DNA of 64,000 nt from the NCBI RefSeq assembly GCF_019703875.1, contig NZ_AP024110.1:496001-560000 (forward strand), written 5' to 3'. The notes below the pieces were generated by a model. That model saw only the letters and a list, made by a program, of their open reading frames with translations. It was not told the origin of the DNA and did not search any database. The stretch is from Methyloradius palustris (GTDB lineage: Bacteria > Pseudomonadota > Gammaproteobacteria > Burkholderiales > Methylophilaceae). Each line of letters starts with the position of its first letter. Within the stretch, counting starts at the first letter, position 1. Of this stretch, positions 62,468-64,000 are shown one piece after another. A program made the position numbers and the translations under genes.

Positions 62468-63629
62468 TCAAACTCATTTAAGTCCGCATCGTACGTTACG
62501 TATCAGCGCCATCGTCGCTGTACTGGTCGCAGCAGGGCTCGTTGCATTTGGGATAGCCAGCCGCGCCAATAGCGATGAAAAGCTCAAACAATGGACCAAT
62601 GAGCGCGCGGTTCCATCTGTGAGCTTGGTGAGCCCTGACAATCAAGGGGCATTATCTACGCTGGATCTTCCAGGCCGTTTTGTGGCCTATGCCCATGCGC
62701 CTATCTATGCACGTGTCAGCGGGTATCTCAAAAGCTGGAATGTCGATATTGGCGGCCAAGTGAAAGCAGGGCAGCTGCTGGCAGAAATTGAAACCCCAGA
62801 CCTTGACCAGCAATTGCTGCAAGCCCGTGCCGATTTAGCAAGCGCCGAGGCCAATGTGGCGCTTGCTCGCACCACTGCAAAGCGCTGGCAGGGCATGCTT
62901 GAGAGCGACTCTGTTTCACGTCAGGAAGTAGACGATAGAACAGGCGATCTCGCCAGCAAGGAAGCCATGCTCAAAGCGTCACAAGCTAATCTGGATAGGC
63001 TCATTGCCACCAAGCGCTTTGCCCGCATTGTTGCGCCATTTAACGGCACAGTGACTGCACGTACTACCGATAACGGTGCACTCATTACTGAAGGCGGCTC
63101 TGGTTCGGCGCTGTTTGAGGTTTCAGATACGCACAAGCTCAGGCTGTATGTGAATGTACCGCAAAATTTCGTCAACAATATCAAGCCTGGTACCAAGGCT
63201 GATATCAATGTGCCTGAACGTCCAGATAAGACCTACACAGCCATAGTTGAATCAACTTCTGGCGCTGTAGATGTCGCTTCAGGCGCAACACTAGTTCAGC
63301 TTGTGGTGGATAACACTGCGGGCGAGTTACTGCCTGGCGGTTATGCCAATGTGAGTTTGCATCAGGCGGGTTCCACGGCCACCTTTAGTATTCCAGCCAG
63401 CGCGCTGATTTTTGACCAATCTGGTTTGCGTGTGGCAACCGTCAATGCTGATAACAAAGCTAGTTTGAAAACGGTGACGATTGCACGCGATTTAGGTAAG
63501 GTCATTCAACTTGCATCAGGGGTTGAAGCCACTGATCGCGTGATTGAAAGCCCACCAGACGGGATTGCCGATGGAGATGTTGTGAATGTCGTCGAAACAC
63601 CTGCCAAGCCAACAGACAAGAAAAGCTAA
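62457..63629 (+). CDS. RND efflux periplasmic adaptor (membrane fusion protein)
   Basis: A 390-residue adaptor. An N-terminal anchor (about 14-36) is followed by the lipoyl-like PIYARVSGYLKSWNVDIGGQ, a coiled-coil hairpin (about 110-185), RIVAPFNGTVTARTTDNGAL, and a beta-barrel domain. ATG 62457 overlaps the end of the pump gene by 11 bases, with TTGGAGAG before it; a start at 62379 would extend far into the pump gene and add a non-homologous N-terminus. It is translationally coupled to the pump. Confidence 0.94.
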   Translation: MPSNQTHLSPHRTLRISAIVAVLVAAGLVAFGIASRANSDEKLKQWTNERAVPSVSLVSPDNQGALSTLDLPGRFVAYAHAPIYARVSGYLKSWNVDIGGQVKAGQLLAEIETPDLDQQLLQARADLASAEANVALARTTAKRWQGMLESDSVSRQEVDDRTGDLASKEAMLKASQANLDRLIATKRFARIVAPFNGTVTARTTDNGALITEGGSGSALFEVSDTHKLRLYVNVPQNFVNNIKPGTKADINVPERPDKTYTAIVESTSGAVDVASGATLVQLVVDNTAGELLPGGYANVSLHQAGSTATFSIPASALIFDQSGLRVATVNADNKASLKTVTIARDLGKVIQLASGVEATDRVIESPPDGIADGDVVNVVETPAKPTDKKS

Positions 63630-63633
63630 CATC

Positions 63634-64000
63634 ATGAACCGCCTAAATCAGGCCATTGTAACGGCCTTCGGTATTACCTTGATGCTAGAGGCTTGTTCAA
63701 TGGCGCCAGCCATGAAAACGCCAGAGGTGCCTGTCGCTGCGAACTACAAAGAAACACCTGCATGGATGGTAGGCACGGATGGCATGGTGGCAAAGCCCGC
63801 TGATGAGTTGCCTCGCGGCGCATGGTGGAAAGTGTATGGAGACGCAGAGCTAGATGCGCTTGAAGAGCGTCTGATTGCCAACAACCCAGATTTGGCTGCT
63901 GCCGTGGCGCATTATGCGCAGGCCGAGGCATTCAGTCGTCAGTTGCGCTCCAGCTTATTCCCCAGCCTAGATGGCACGGCCAATGCGCAGCGTTTACGCC
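63634..64000 (+). CDS. NodT-family outer-membrane factor lipoprotein, cut by window end
   Basis: The reading frame is open from ATG 63634 to the end of the window (122 complete codons). The N-terminus has a signal with lipobox (LEAC), followed by GAWWKVYGDAELDALEERLI and NPDLAAAVAHYAQAEAFSRQ, the start of the first outer-membrane efflux repeat. It completes the RND-MFP-OMF operon and is distinct from the outer-membrane factor at 57023. The C-terminal three quarters lie outside the window. Confidence 0.9.
   Translation, partial: MNRLNQAIVTAFGITLMLEACSMAPAMKTPEVPVAANYKETPAWMVGTDGMVAKPADELPRGAWWKVYGDAELDALEERLIANNPDLAAAVAHYAQAEAFSRQLRSSLFPSLDGTANAQRLR

Noticed and set aside
1..64000. CRISPR arrays, tRNA or rRNA genes, insertion sequences
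   Set aside because: No regularly spaced repeats, cloverleaf-type sequences, rRNA-like segments or transposase motifs were seen when reading through; very divergent elements could be missed.

Overview
The window looks like a chromosomal segment of a Gram-negative betaproteobacterium, most likely a methylotroph of the Methylophilaceae. This is inferred from gene content and order: an exosortase-B (EpsH) exopolysaccharide locus in the order epsB-epsA-(cNMP-binding protein)-epsL-D-E-F-G-H-I, which matches the methanolan locus described in Methylobacillus, together with a VPEP/RRK PEP-CTERM protein and lipoprotein outer-membrane channels. No tRNA, rRNA, transposase or CRISPR array was seen.

Layout. 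1-8000: housekeeping and signalling (small lipoprotein, CheD homologue, GAF-PAS-GGDEF diguanylate cyclase, two-TM zinc-ribbon protein, ppsA and ppsR). 8000-13100 (minus strand): VanZ-like protein, two paralogous undecaprenyl-phosphate sugar transferases (EpsB type) flanking a PEP-CTERM protein gene, and the LuxR-type regulator epsA. 13500-21100 (plus): export, chain-length and exosortase core. 21150-29300: flippase, a KpsC/KpsS-like glycosyltransferase, and a Kdo pathway set (kdsA, a kdsB-kdsC fusion, kdsD on the opposite strand) with an acyltransferase and a deacetylase. 29600-38700: Wzy-type polymerase, glycosyltransferases, acyl/acetyltransferases, a secreted protein of unknown function and a WecB/TagA-type enzyme. 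38700-48850: sugar nucleotide supply (manC, rfbBDAC, galE, manB, ugd, galU). 48900-54100: an EamA transporter, then P450 plus PaaK/CapK-like genes, a convergent GNAT and a lipoprotein hydrolase. 54100-64000: two divergent drug-efflux operons (marR-OMF-emrA-emrB and RND-MFP-OMF); the last gene is cut by the window edge.

Together, positions 8000-48850 encode a near-complete polysaccharide system: precursors (GDP-Man, dTDP-Rha, UDP-Glc/Gal/GlcA, CMP-Kdo), lipid-linked priming, glycosyl transfer, decoration, flipping, polymerisation, and export through EpsE/EpsF/EpsG/EpsL. An exosortase system can anchor PEP-CTERM proteins in the same envelope. Several intergenic regions carry -24/-12 (sigma-54) promoter matches, one of them perfect, suggesting the locus is a sigma-54 regulon.

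Most notable: the sigma-54 promoter set including a back-to-back pair, a Kdo module and KdsB-KdsC fusion inside an exosortase locus, an EpsG with a degraded ATP-binding site, a CheD whose catalytic His is replaced by Asn, a P450/adenylation pair with a probable leaderless start, and an unrecognised secreted protein. All assignments come from reading the sequence; no database search was run.
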